DNA of 64,000 nucleotides from positions 124,001-188,000 of the forward strand of contig CALUNU010000003.1 of assembly GCA_944322095.1 (NCBI GenBank), written 5' to 3'. This document shows positions 34,836 through 43,370 of the stretch, one piece after another. Under the pieces are notes generated by a model that was given only the letters and a program-made list of their open reading frames with translations, had not been told where the DNA came from and ran no database searches. Numbering within the stretch: position 1 is the first letter of the stretch; each line of letters opens with the position of its first letter. The translations under genes were made by a program, and so were the position numbers. This DNA is from an uncultured Alloprevotella sp. (lineage in GTDB: Bacteria > Bacteroidota > Bacteroidia > Bacteroidales > Bacteroidaceae).

Positions 34836-36071
34836 TCAGTTGGCGCTGTCGGCGGTATAGAAGCGGTGGCCGTGCAGGAGGTCCCAGCGACCGTTTGTAA
34901 AGTCGGGCACGGGCACAGGGCGGCTTCCTTCGCGGGCGGAGATTTCGCTCAGTTCCGTCAGGCACGACCATTCAGCCGCGTCGTAAACGTCGATGTCGAG
35001 CGGCAGGCCGTGCCGCAGGCAGTAGATGAGGCGGGCGTCCATGGCGTAGTTCATTTCGTTGGGCACGTGGCGGGCATGCCCTTCGAGCCAGCAGCGCGAG
35101 GCCGGACTCGTTTCGTAGCGGGCGGCTTCGCGCAAGGCCTCGTCGGCCGTCAGGACGCCTCCCGTCTCGCGTGTGGAGAGGGTGGGCAGGGGATATTTCT
35201 GTGCGTAGCCTTCGGTGCCGCATATCGTTTGGATGCGGCTGTACGGGCGGGGCGTCATGACGTCGAGCTGCAACAGCACGCCGGCGCCTTTGACCGTCCG
35301 CAGCAGCGATGTGTTGACGCGGCCCGCCATCGCGTCGGGGCCGCGTCCGTTCGTCGTGAGCGATACGATGTAGTCGAGCCGGTCGCCGCGGTGCAGGCCG
35401 AGCAGCCAGCCGATGGGACCCATGCCGTGCGTGGGGTAGGGGTTGCCGCCGTGGCTGGCGCACGAGCGCTCCATCCAGCGGCGTTTTGCCTCGTCGGAAT
35501 GCGACGGAGCGAGGCCGAACGTTTCGCGCAGGTTGTGGATGTAGGCACCTTCGCAGTGGGTCACTTCGCCAAAGAGTCCGCGCCCGGCCATTTCGAGCGT
35601 GGCCAGGGCAAAACGGTCGTAGCAGCAGTTTTCGGCCATGAAACAATGGCGTTGCCGGCGCTCGGCCGTGGCCACCAGCAGGCGGCACTCCTCGACGCTC
35701 ATGGCCGCCGGCACCTCTACGGCCACGTGCTTGCCGTGCTCCATGGCGCAGACGGCCATGCGGCAGTGGGAGCTCCATTCCGTGCAGATGTAGACCAGGT
35801 CGACGTCGTCTGCCTCGCACACGCTGCGCCAGGCCTCGGGGCCGCAAACCGTGCGGGCGGCCGGTCGTCCGGCGCGGAGCAGGACGTCGTTGGCAGCGTC
35901 GAGCCGCTCTTGTTCGATTTCGGCCATCAGCGTGATGGCGCAGCCTTGCTGGATGGTGTAGCGTTCGAGCGTTTTCATGCCGCGCTGGCCCAGGCCCACG
36001 AAGCCGATGCGTACCACCGGCAGGGGGGCGCATCGCAGCGCCAGTGCGTGAGGCGAATGTGTTGTTTCCAT
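34836..36071 (-). CDS. Gfo/Idh/MocA protein, GH109-type glycosidase
   Basis: NAD-dependent glycosidase-like protein of 411 residues. The Rossmann loop VRIGFVGLGQRGMKTLERY lies near residue 22, VAVEVPAAMSVEECR follows, then the GH109 hallmarks FMAENCCYDRFALATLEM, EGAYIHNLRETF and SHGGNPYPTHGMGPIGWLLG. GH109 enzymes use a bound NAD+ to remove terminal alpha-GalNAc, as in blood group A. No signal peptide or lipobox is visible, unlike many GH109 proteins, so either it is cytoplasmic or acts on another substrate. The start at 36071 (METTHSPHALALR) is uncertain; the frame is open to 36104. Confidence 0.82.
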   Translation of the reverse strand: METTHSPHALALRCAPLPVVRIGFVGLGQRGMKTLERYTIQQGCAITLMAEIEQERLDAANDVLLRAGRPAARTVCGPEAWRSVCEADDVDLVYICTEWSSHCRMAVCAMEHGKHVAVEVPAAMSVEECRLLVATAERRQRHCFMAENCCYDRFALATLEMAGRGLFGEVTHCEGAYIHNLRETFGLAPSHSDEAKRRWMERSCASHGGNPYPTHGMGPIGWLLGLHRGDRLDYIVSLTTNGRGPDAMAGRVNTSLLRTVKGAGVLLQLDVMTPRPYSRIQTICGTEGYAQKYPLPTLSTRETGGVLTADEALREAARYETSPASRCWLEGHARHVPNEMNYAMDARLIYCLRHGLPLDIDVYDAAEWSCLTELSEISAREGSRPVPVPDFTNGRWDLLHGHRFYTADSAN

Positions 36072-36177
36072 GCGTCGGATGTGTGTGGCCGGTTGCGGCA
36101 TCACCGGGCAGGCCGTCTGCGCCGTCGGGGGCGTTGCCCGGACTGTTCAGACTGTTTCATGCTGCGACCGGCTGTAT

Positions 36178-36219
36178 AGAAAAGCGGCTGGCCGCATCTT
36201 CACAGACACGACCAGCCTT
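36178..36219 (-). terminator. Probable terminator after rpmE2
   Basis: In the minus-strand RNA GGCTGG (36217-36212) pairs with CCAGCC (36190-36185) and is followed by GCTTTTCTAT. The stem is short; moderate confidence. Confidence 0.5.
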
Positions 36220-36238
36220 CCATGAGATTGTATTAACC

Positions 36239-36262
36239 CTTTAAAAAATCACTTGGAATGAC
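36239..36262 (-). repeat. Short dispersed repeat, copy 2
   Basis: Minus strand GTCATTCCAAGTGATTTTTT followed by AAAG; resembles the stretch at 17220-17243. Lies just downstream of rpmE2. Confidence 0.35.
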
Positions 36263-36268
36263 GTTTTC

Positions 36269-36523
36269 TTATTGCTTGCGGGACTTACCGTAGCGGCTCA
36301 TGAATTTGTCTACGCGGCCGGCCGTGTCGACGAGTTTCGACTTGCCCGTGTAGAACGGGTGCGAAGAGCTGGAAATTTCGAGCTTCACCACAGGATAGGT
36401 TTCGCCCTCGAATTCTACGGTATCGTTCGTCTTGCACGTGGAGCGCGAGAGGAACATATCGCCGTTACTCATGTCCTTAAATACCACGGGACGGTAATTT
36501 TCGGGATGAATGCCTTTTTTCAT
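36269..36523 (-). CDS. rpmE2: 50S ribosomal protein L31, type B
   Basis: 84-residue large-subunit protein of the zinc-independent L31B type: only one Cys (STCKTND) and the typical [21 protein letters not shown] start and [24 protein letters not shown] core. Own promoter with a leader of about 65-70 bases. Confidence 0.96.
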   Translation of the reverse strand: MKKGIHPENYRPVVFKDMSNGDMFLSRSTCKTNDTVEFEGETYPVVKLEISSSSHPFYTGKSKLVDTAGRVDKFMSRYGKSRKQ

Positions 36524-36597
36524 TTTTGCTATGTAGTTTTTAGTTGTATACGTTGTTGAGTGTCTGGTAACAGTTTGTGTAATGGCTGTTGTGGCTG

Positions 36598-36628
36598 CAA
36601 AGATACGACATTCTCCGCAATGTTCAAA
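36598..36628 (-). promoter_or_regulatory. Promoter of rpmE2
   Basis: Minus strand TTTG (36628-36625), 19 bp, TATCTTTG (36605-36598): a complete match to the Bacteroidota consensus. The 331-bp gap 36524-36854 holds this promoter, the divergent DUF3256 promoter and a GC-rich block between them. Confidence 0.78.
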
Positions 36629-36839
36629 GAAATGCCCCGAAAAAAGCGCAACCCCTTTTGCCCGTGCTCCTCCGCTTTGCCCCTGCGCCGGTGCTTTTTG
36701 TTTTCACGTCCCGCGCCCCGGCTTGTTGCGGGCGGCTGCCGGCTTGTGGGGGCGCCGGGAGGCCGGCATATTGCGCCTGGCCGGCAGCATACGCGCGACG
36801 ATGCGGCGGCCACGTGGCTGACGGATGGAAAAATATTTG

Positions 36840-36847
36840 TAAGTTTG
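36840..36847 (+). promoter_or_regulatory. -7 box of the DUF3256 gene
   Basis: TAAGTTTG matches TAnnTTTG and ends 7 bases before the ATG at 36855. The expected start site therefore lies at or next to the start codon, suggesting a leaderless mRNA. The -33 region (TGGCTG near 36815) is poor. Confidence 0.55.
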
Positions 36848-36854
36848 CACCGGT

Positions 36855-37481
36855 ATGAAGCGTTATCTCCTCACATTCCTCGTGGCTGCAGCATGTTTCG
36901 TCCCGCTCGGGGCGCAGCCGATGGACAGCCTCTTTGCCTCGGCTCCGCGCGAGGTCATGCCGTTGCTCGGGCGGAGCGACCGCCTGGACCTGTCGGACTT
37001 ATATAATGCCGGTCAGCGGGCCGAGGTGGAAAATCTGTATGGTGGCACGTCGCTGCTCGAAAAGAAAACCGAGCGCCACCTGTTGCTGCAACCGACGCCG
37101 GTGAGCACGTGGGAGCTCGTCCGCCTGACGGCGCCGGCCGACACCGTGCTGCTCCTGCTGCGTACGTTGCGCACGCCGGCCGCCACGACCGACGTTGCGT
37201 TCTACCGCACCGACTGGTTGCCGGCGGGGCAGACGTTTCCGCTGCCCGCTGCACCCGACTTTTACCAGCCGGCCGATACGGCAACGGCCGACGAGCGCCG
37301 CGCATTGCTCGACAAGCTGCAGCCGGCTCACGTCTGTGCCCGCTGGGACGACGGGCAGGGACGCCTCGTCCTGAGCCTTTCCACCGACGGCCTCACGGCC
37401 GACGACCGCCGCGACGTGGCGCTCTTTTTGCGCGAGCTGACCTACGAATGGCGCGACGGCGCTTTCCGCCGCCGCCCATAA
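36855..37481 (+). CDS. DUF3256 family exported protein
   Basis: Exported protein of 208 residues, Bacteroidales-specific, function unknown. A signal peptide ends near residue 20 (VPLGAQ). The body begins MDSLFASAPREVMPLLGRSDRLDLSDLYNAG and includes LLLQPTPVSTWELVRLTA and VAFYRTDWLP, matching the DUF3256 pattern in Bacteroides. No catalytic motif is apparent. Confidence 0.82.
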   Translation: MKRYLLTFLVAAACFVPLGAQPMDSLFASAPREVMPLLGRSDRLDLSDLYNAGQRAEVENLYGGTSLLEKKTERHLLLQPTPVSTWELVRLTAPADTVLLLLRTLRTPAATTDVAFYRTDWLPAGQTFPLPAAPDFYQPADTATADERRALLDKLQPAHVCARWDDGQGRLVLSLSTDGLTADDRRDVALFLRELTYEWRDGAFRRRP

Positions 37482-37529
37482 GCGGGTTTCCGAATAATGA
37501 ACAGCCGTCGGCAAAAAGTGGGCAAGAAA

Positions 37530-37561
37530 TTTTTCGGAACGCCATGGATTGTGTAATTTTG
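37530..37561 (+). promoter_or_regulatory. Promoter of fba
   Basis: TTTT (37530-37533), 20 bp and TAATTTTG (37554-37561). Leader about 35 bases. Confidence 0.7.
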
Positions 37562-37601
37562 CGAGTAGAAATAATCATTCACGTTTAAATCGTTTTTTAT
37601 T

Positions 37602-38609
37602 ATGGTTAATTACAAAGACCTGGGCTTGGTAAATACCCGGGAAATGTTCAAAAGAGCCATCAACGGCGGGTATGCCATTCCTGCGTTCAACTTCAACAAT
37701 ATGGAGCAGCTGCAAGCCATCATTCAGGCTTCTTCCGAAAAGAAGAGCCCGGTGATTTTGCAGGTTTCCAAGGGAGCTCGTCAGTATGCCAACCAGACGT
37801 TGCTTCGCTATATGGCCGAGGGTGCCGTGCAGTATGCCAAGGAGCTGGGCTGCAACCACCCCGAAATCGTGTTGCACCTGGACCACGGCGATTCGTATGA
37901 GCTCTGCAAGAGCTGCATCGACATGGGCTTCAGCTCGGTGATGATCGACGGTTCCGCACTGCCCTACGACGAAAACGTAGCCCTGACGAAGAAGGTGGTC
38001 GACTACGCTCACCAGTTCGACGTAACGGTCGAAGGCGAGCTGGGCGTCCTGGCCGGCGTTGAGGACGAAGTGGCCCACGAGGAATCGCACTATACGAAGC
38101 CCGAAGAAGTGGTCGACTTCGTAAGCAAAACGGGCGTAGACAGCCTGGCCATCTCCATCGGTACGTCGCACGGCGCCTACAAGTTTAAGCCCGAGCAGTG
38201 CACGCGCGACGCCAACGGCCGTCTCGTTCCGCCCCCCTTGGCTTTCGACGTGCTCGACGCCATCATGGTTCAGCTCCCCGGCTTCCCCATCGTGCTCCAC
38301 GGTTCGTCGTCGGTGCCCCAGGAAGAGGTCGACACCATCAACAAGTTCGGTGGTAAGCTGCCCGATGCCGTAGGTATCCCCGAAGAGCAGCTCCGCAAGG
38401 CCGCCAAGAGCGCCGTTTGCAAGATTAACATCGACTCCGACTCGCGCCTGGCCATGACTGCCGCCATCCGTCGCGTCTTTGCCGAGAAGCCGGGCGAATT
38501 CGACCCGCGCAAATACCTCGGTCCGGCTCGCGAGAACATGAAGAAGCTCTACGAGCACAAGATTGTAGAGGTGCTTGGTTCCGACAACAAGCTGGGCAAC
38601 CTCGATTAA
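37602..38609 (+). CDS. fba: Class II fructose-bisphosphate aldolase
   Basis: Zinc-dependent glycolytic aldolase, 335 residues. Zinc ligands are visible in LHLDHGDSYE (about residue 88), the EGELGVLAGVEDEVAHEES loop carries the catalytic Glu region, and SIGTSHGAYKF and VLHGSSSVPQE supply further ligands and the DHAP site. Its codon use appears more biased to C-ending codons than its neighbours, fitting high expression. Own promoter and terminator. Confidence 0.97.
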   Translation: MVNYKDLGLVNTREMFKRAINGGYAIPAFNFNNMEQLQAIIQASSEKKSPVILQVSKGARQYANQTLLRYMAEGAVQYAKELGCNHPEIVLHLDHGDSYELCKSCIDMGFSSVMIDGSALPYDENVALTKKVVDYAHQFDVTVEGELGVLAGVEDEVAHEESHYTKPEEVVDFVSKTGVDSLAISIGTSHGAYKFKPEQCTRDANGRLVPPPLAFDVLDAIMVQLPGFPIVLHGSSSVPQEEVDTINKFGGKLPDAVGIPEEQLRKAAKSAVCKINIDSDSRLAMTAAIRRVFAEKPGEFDPRKYLGPARENMKKLYEHKIVEVLGSDNKLGNLD

Positions 38610-38657
38610 GCAGGAGATCTTAATTTCTTTATAATTACAGTTTGAATTTTGATGGAT

Positions 38658-38696
38658 AAAGCCGCATGGCCCGCGACGGGTCGTGCGGCTTTTTCG
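38658..38696 (+). terminator. Terminator after fba
   Basis: AAAGCCGCA pairs with TGCGGCTTT, with a second inner pairing CCCG/CGGG, followed by TTTTT. Confidence 0.85.
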
Positions 38697-38728
38697 TTCA
38701 GCCGGGTGCGTGGCCTCAAACGAAATAT

Positions 38729-38766
38729 CCCCGGCCGCGGGCAAAAGGAAGCCTGCGGCCGGGGAT
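38729..38766 (-). terminator. Probable terminator after the GH110 gene
   Basis: CCCCGGCCGC pairs with GCGGCCGGGG around an 18-base loop, 20 bp after the GH110 stop on the minus strand. The following T-run (ATATTTCG) is weak. Confidence 0.6.
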
Positions 38767-38785
38767 ACATATGCCTGCGGCGCAA

Positions 38786-40630
38786 TCAGCGCGACAGCGG
38801 GCGGTTGGGCGTGGGCGGCGGCACGTGGAGCCCTTCGCCCACGACGACGGCGCGGCGCGTATGCTCCAAAACGACGGGCCGGCAGCCGGGACGGAGAGGG
38901 GCAAAGTCGGCATTGCGCCTGATGACGTTGTCACGGAACAGCAGGCCGTCGACCGACTTGGCGTAGAGCAGCGTCGACTCAAACTGGTCGAACTCGTTGT
39001 CGGTTATGCTGATGGCTCCCGGGCGTCCGCCGTGAAAATAGCCTGCCGCGGTGCGGGGCGAGGGTATTACGGGGTAGATGGAAATCACTCCCTCGGTAAA
39101 CTGGTAGAGGCTCGTGAGCGCATTGACGAAACGGTTGCGGCGGATGACGAGGTCGCCCACGGCGCCCGACTCGTACCAGCCGTTGCAGTCGCCGCAGAGG
39201 AGGATGGCCGAGCCCGAGGTGTGGTCGAACGTGTTGCGCTCGCACAGCGTGCGGCGCGGCGAGCTGAACAGGGCGCCGCGGGCGCGGTTGTTGCGCACAA
39301 TGTTGCCCGCAAAGACCACTTCGGGCGTCCACGTGAGGTTTTCGATGCCCAGCGTGCTGCCGTCGAAGAGCGAGTCGGGCAGGGCGTCGCGCAGGGTGAC
39401 AACGAAGCCCTTGGTGCCGCAAAGGCCGTCAGGGCCGATGGGACGGATGGAACTGATGATGGCGGGGGCGCCGGCCGGCTCCATCGTGGACGTGCGCAGG
39501 AGGCGCACCGTGTCGCCGGCGTCGCCCCAGGCAAAGCCCCACGTCTGGCTGTGGCCGAACGTGCAGACAAGCGTACGGGCGTCGCGGCGTTCCGTCACGC
39601 GCAGGTAAACGCCGTGGACGTTGATGGCGTCGTCCATCATGTTCTCGAAAACGCCGTCGGTCACGGAGATGACGCCCTTGCATTGCGAAAAATGCGTGGC
39701 GTCGGCCTGCGTCGTGAAGCAGCGCGGGTCGTCCTTGCCTTTCAGGCACACGCTGAAACGATCCATGCTGATGCCGTTGCAGCGCTGCGCCAGCAGCCCC
39801 ATCCCCTCGGCATAGTGGACGCTGATATTTTCAAGGCTGGTGCAGCTGTCTTCTTCAAGAAAAACGGCCGGGGCGGGGCGATGCCACGTGCGCAGCGCCA
39901 CTTGCGTGCCGGGCACGAGGCGTGCGTCGCGCCAGGCGGGAGCACGGAGCGTGCCGTCGCCGGCTGCGCTGACGCCCTTCATGGAGACGGGCAGGTCGCC
40001 CGTGTTGTAAAGGATGTGGCGCGTGCGGGGCTCGAACGCGATGCCCGACGCCGGGCGTGCCGTCCAGCCCTCGCCGTAGGTTTCCAGCAGGCTGTCGGGG
40101 CTGATGCGCCAGCGCACCCACGGCGCCGGGCGGAAGGTGATGCCCGAGGTGCCGTCGTTGCTCACGATTTCCACTTGGGAAATGTGCGGGTTGGCAAAGT
40201 CGATGGATAGGTTGCGGAGCGTACACTCCTGCGAGTGGCGAAGCGCCACCGGCATGAGGCGTCCGTGGAAAACAAAGCGGGCGCCGTTGCCTTCAACGGT
40301 CAGGCGGCGCCAGCCTTCGAGCCGGATGGCCACGCGCTTGGGCTGATCCTGGTCGTGGTTGGAAACGTAGAGGCTGCAAGGTTCGGCATCGGCTGCGTGG
40401 AAGGCGTATTCGCCTTTCTTAAAGCGCAGCACCACTTCGTCGTCGGGGCCCACCTGCTGCCTGATTTCGTTCAGAGCGTTGCGCAGGCGCGTGCAAAGCT
40501 CTTTTTCGCCCGGCGCTACGCCGAAGCGCTCCATGCGGAACGTGCGCTTGCGGGCGCAGGCCGGCCCGGCAAGGAGGAGCAGACAAAGCAGCAGGCAGAG
40601 CCGCTGCGGGGTGAGGGAGATGCGTGTCAT
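38786..40630 (-). CDS. GH110 alpha-1,3-galactosidase
   Basis: Secreted parallel beta-helix glycosidase, 614 residues. A signal peptide ends around residue 26 (GPACA). The helix contains the GH110-conserved segments FTTQADATHFSQCKG (about residue 303) and FENMMDDAINVHG (about 332), whose Asp residues are the expected catalytic acids; TRHILYNTGDLP and ENISVHYAEGMGLLAQ also fit. GH110 enzymes, known from Bacteroides, release alpha-1,3-linked galactose, including from blood group B or linear alpha-Gal. Subfamily A (branched only) or B (both) cannot be told with certainty, though it resembles GlaB. Starts 2 bp after the DUF4831 stop. Confidence 0.88.
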   Translation of the reverse strand: MTRISLTPQRLCLLLCLLLLAGPACARKRTFRMERFGVAPGEKELCTRLRNALNEIRQQVGPDDEVVLRFKKGEYAFHAADAEPCSLYVSNHDQDQPKRVAIRLEGWRRLTVEGNGARFVFHGRLMPVALRHSQECTLRNLSIDFANPHISQVEIVSNDGTSGITFRPAPWVRWRISPDSLLETYGEGWTARPASGIAFEPRTRHILYNTGDLPVSMKGVSAAGDGTLRAPAWRDARLVPGTQVALRTWHRPAPAVFLEEDSCTSLENISVHYAEGMGLLAQRCNGISMDRFSVCLKGKDDPRCFTTQADATHFSQCKGVISVTDGVFENMMDDAINVHGVYLRVTERRDARTLVCTFGHSQTWGFAWGDAGDTVRLLRTSTMEPAGAPAIISSIRPIGPDGLCGTKGFVVTLRDALPDSLFDGSTLGIENLTWTPEVVFAGNIVRNNRARGALFSSPRRTLCERNTFDHTSGSAILLCGDCNGWYESGAVGDLVIRRNRFVNALTSLYQFTEGVISIYPVIPSPRTAAGYFHGGRPGAISITDNEFDQFESTLLYAKSVDGLLFRDNVIRRNADFAPLRPGCRPVVLEHTRRAVVVGEGLHVPPPTPNRPLSR

Positions 40631-40632
40631 GG

Positions 40633-41703
40633 CTATTCAGGTATGTCGGCGTCGATGCGCAAGATGCCGCCCGTCGAGGGTGAAAGCGTGACGCGCGTCG
40701 TATATTTTTTGTTGAAAAGGTCGCCACCGAGGTGCTCGATGCGGCCAAACTGGGCCAGGGGGAGCGTGGCGGAGGCGTACTGCCGCTTGCCGCTCGTGAT
40801 GCTGACGGTGGCATTGCCCGGAACGACGTAGCGGAGATCCTGCTCCTCTTTTTTCGACTTTTTGCCGTCGGCCGGTGCGGCGGGAGCGGCCGTATCGTCG
40901 CGGCGAACGTTGATGTAGAACGGTTCGCCTGCGGGGTCGTCGCTGTCGACGGGGCCAAAATATTTTGAGAAGCGGAAGAGCACGTCCTGCGTGCGTCCGT
41001 CCGTGGGTACGTAGTCGAAAACGAAAACGTGGGTTTCGGTCGACGTAGTCCCCTTGAAGAGCTGCAAGAGGGCGGCCTCCTGCGTGTCGAGGCTGGCCAG
41101 CATGAGGCGCAGCTGCTCGCCGTCTTTCGGCATGAAGTCGGCCTGCCCCTTGGTCAGGGCCGAGCGGTTCTCGCGGATGTCGTATATCTCGGCGGCGGTG
41201 AGCTCGGCCATCTTGGCGGTGCTTCCCGCTGAAAGGATTTCCTCCGTTTTGTAGTCGGCCGGGTTGGGGCGTTCAGTTTTTTCGCGTACGACCGAAGGCT
41301 TGGTCAGCGCGGGGAGGGCCGGCGCTTCGGTGTTGATCGAGAGCAGACGGCCGTCGGGAGCCATGCCGACGAGCGGCGCCGACGTTTTCGATTTCAGTTT
41401 GATGGTGTAGCCCTGCTGCTTGTCGGCCACACCGTAGGGGATCAGGCTCACGTCGGTGATGAACCATTCGTCGTAGGGCGTCTGCACGGCGTCGTTTGTG
41501 CGCAGATAGCGGCGGGCATAGGCAGCATATTCGCCGGGAGCGTAGCTTTTGCGCGTGGCCGTCACGACCACTTGCAGGTGCGTCGTGGGGAGAAAATAAG
41601 TAATGCCTTCCTCAGTAATGCCGGGCTCGTAGGTGGACACCTCCGTCTGTGCGGCCAGGTTGAGGGTGCAGAGGGCAAAGGCTGTAAGGATGATGCGTTT
41701 CAT
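40633..41703 (-). CDS. DUF4831 family exported protein
   Basis: Exported protein of 356 residues, Bacteroidota-specific, unknown function. Signal peptide about residues 1-19 (LNLAAQ). Typical segments are GITYFLPTTHLQVVVTATR, YAPGEYAAYARRYL and the ILSAGSTAKMAELTAAEIYDIRE stretch. A Lys-rich linker (DGKKSKKEEQ) sits near residue 300. It is closely followed by the GH110 gene and preceded (73 bp) by the hydrate repair gene, in the order I know from Bacteroides for the latter pair. Confidence 0.82.
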   Translation of the reverse strand: MKRIILTAFALCTLNLAAQTEVSTYEPGITEEGITYFLPTTHLQVVVTATRKSYAPGEYAAYARRYLRTNDAVQTPYDEWFITDVSLIPYGVADKQQGYTIKLKSKTSAPLVGMAPDGRLLSINTEAPALPALTKPSVVREKTERPNPADYKTEEILSAGSTAKMAELTAAEIYDIRENRSALTKGQADFMPKDGEQLRLMLASLDTQEAALLQLFKGTTSTETHVFVFDYVPTDGRTQDVLFRFSKYFGPVDSDDPAGEPFYINVRRDDTAAPAAPADGKKSKKEEQDLRYVVPGNATVSITSGKRQYASATLPLAQFGRIEHLGGDLFNKKYTTRVTLSPSTGGILRIDADIPE

Positions 41704-41776
41704 GATGTGCTTGTTATTATCGTAGAAAGTGGGCCCGCCGCTGGCGGGCGACGCAAGGCGGGGCTTTGCGCGGGGC

Positions 41777-43297
41777 TCAGGGTTGCGCGTGGCGCATGTG
41801 GCGGAATGCCTTGGGCAGGTATTTTATGATGTCGGAGGCTGTGAGGCTGTCCTCGCCGATGTGCTCGGCTGCCAGGTCGCCGGCGAGCCCGTGGATGTAG
41901 ACGCCCAGGCGTGCGGCCTCGCCAGAGGGATAGCCCTGGGCCAGCAAGGCGGTGATGATGCCCGTCAGGACGTCGCCGCTGCCGGCTGTGGCCATTCCCG
42001 AGTTGCCGGTCGGGTTGAACCACGCTTGTCCATCGGGTGTGCAGACAGCTGTGAAGTGGCCTTTCAGAACAACATAGATTTTCTGCCGCGTTGCCAGTTC
42101 GCGGGCTTCGGCAAGCTGGCTGTACGAGTCGGTGCAATGGTTGCCGATGCGGCGAAACTCGCCGGGGTGGGGCGTGAGGATGCTCCCGGCCGGAATTTGC
42201 TGAATCCATCCCTTGTGGTCGGCCAGGATGTTGAGGGCATCGGCATCGATGACGACGGGAGCCTGCGAGTGGAGCACTTGCTCGATGAAGGCCAGGCCGG
42301 TGGTCTGCTCTGTGCCGATGCCGGGGCCGATGGCCAGGGCGTCATAGTCGGCCACGTCCGTCGATGCGGAAATGAAATACTCGTTGGGGTCGGCTTCGAG
42401 GACAGCTTCGGGCACGCACGTCTGAACAATGTCGTTGTTGCGGGCCGGCGTGTGGAGCGTGACTTTGCCACAGCCGCTTCGCAGGCAGGCGCGGCAGGCC
42501 AGCACGGCAGCTCCGGCCATGCCGTAGCGTCCGGCCATGATGACGGCGTGGCCAAACGTGCCCTTGTGGCCGAAAGCGTCGCGCGGGCGGAGCATGGCGC
42601 GCATTTCGCTCTCTTCGGTGATGGCGTAGCAGGTTGGGGTGGCTGCTATCTTTTCGGCCGAGAGCCCTATGTCGAGCACTTGCAGCTCTCCGACGAATTC
42701 ATGGCAGTCGGGCAGGAGCATGGCCAGCTTCGGGAGCTGGAAGGTGAGCGTGAGCGTGGCGCGGACGATGTGGCTCCGCGTGTTGAACGAATTATCCTCG
42801 CACATCAGGCCCGAGGGAATATCGATGGCCACCACTTGGGCGGGCGAGGCGTTGATGAGCTTTGCAAGAAGGGCGTAACCTCCGCTGAGAGGCTTGTTGA
42901 GCCCGGTGCCGAAGAGGCCGTCGACAACGAGGATGTCGGCCGTGAGGCGGGGGGCTTCAAATTGCGAGGTGATTTCCTGCATGTCGACGCCGTTCACGCC
43001 GTCGAGCCGCTCTTTGTTGGTCTGGCAGTCGGGGCTGAGCTGGCCGCTCGTGTTGAAAAGATAAACCTGCACGGAGTAGCCGTCGCCGGCCAGCATGCGG
43101 GCAACGGCCAGAGCGTCGCCCCCGTTGTTGCCGGGCCCGGCAAAGACGGTGACCGGCGTGGATGCCGGCCAGCGTCGCCTTATTTCCTGCTCTATGGCAC
43201 GGGCGGCGCGCTCCATGAGCGCAATGGGTTCGATGGGTTCGTGCTGGATGGTGAAAGCATCCAGCTCGCGCATGTCTTGTACGCTGAGTATTTTCAT
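41777..43297 (-). CDS. nnr: Bifunctional NAD(P)H-hydrate epimerase/dehydratase
   Basis: Repairs damaged NAD(P)H hydrates; 506 residues, a fusion of the YjeF N-terminal epimerase (about 1-215, with FAGPGNNGGDALAVARMLAG) and the C-terminal ADP-dependent dehydratase (about 230-500, with GHAVIMAGRYGMAGAAVLA, LTPHPGEFRRIG and the catalytic NSGMATAGSGDVLTG). Fusion is the usual bacterial form. In a minus-strand run with the HAD phosphatase and DUF4831. Confidence 0.95.
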   Translation of the reverse strand: MKILSVQDMRELDAFTIQHEPIEPIALMERAARAIEQEIRRRWPASTPVTVFAGPGNNGGDALAVARMLAGDGYSVQVYLFNTSGQLSPDCQTNKERLDGVNGVDMQEITSQFEAPRLTADILVVDGLFGTGLNKPLSGGYALLAKLINASPAQVVAIDIPSGLMCEDNSFNTRSHIVRATLTLTFQLPKLAMLLPDCHEFVGELQVLDIGLSAEKIAATPTCYAITEESEMRAMLRPRDAFGHKGTFGHAVIMAGRYGMAGAAVLACRACLRSGCGKVTLHTPARNNDIVQTCVPEAVLEADPNEYFISASTDVADYDALAIGPGIGTEQTTGLAFIEQVLHSQAPVVIDADALNILADHKGWIQQIPAGSILTPHPGEFRRIGNHCTDSYSQLAEARELATRQKIYVVLKGHFTAVCTPDGQAWFNPTGNSGMATAGSGDVLTGIITALLAQGYPSGEAARLGVYIHGLAGDLAAEHIGEDSLTASDIIKYLPKAFRHMRHAQP

Positions 43298-43370
43298 GCT
43301 GCGGTTTGATAGTCGGTTGGAATTTGCTTGAAAGGGTGGGGTGAGGCGGCAGACAGCTGCGTGCCGGGCG

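Noticed and set aside
34425..36179. 584-codon plus-strand frame opposite the GH109-type gene
   Set aside because: Overlaps truA out of frame, crosses the truA terminator and is antisense to a well-supported gene.
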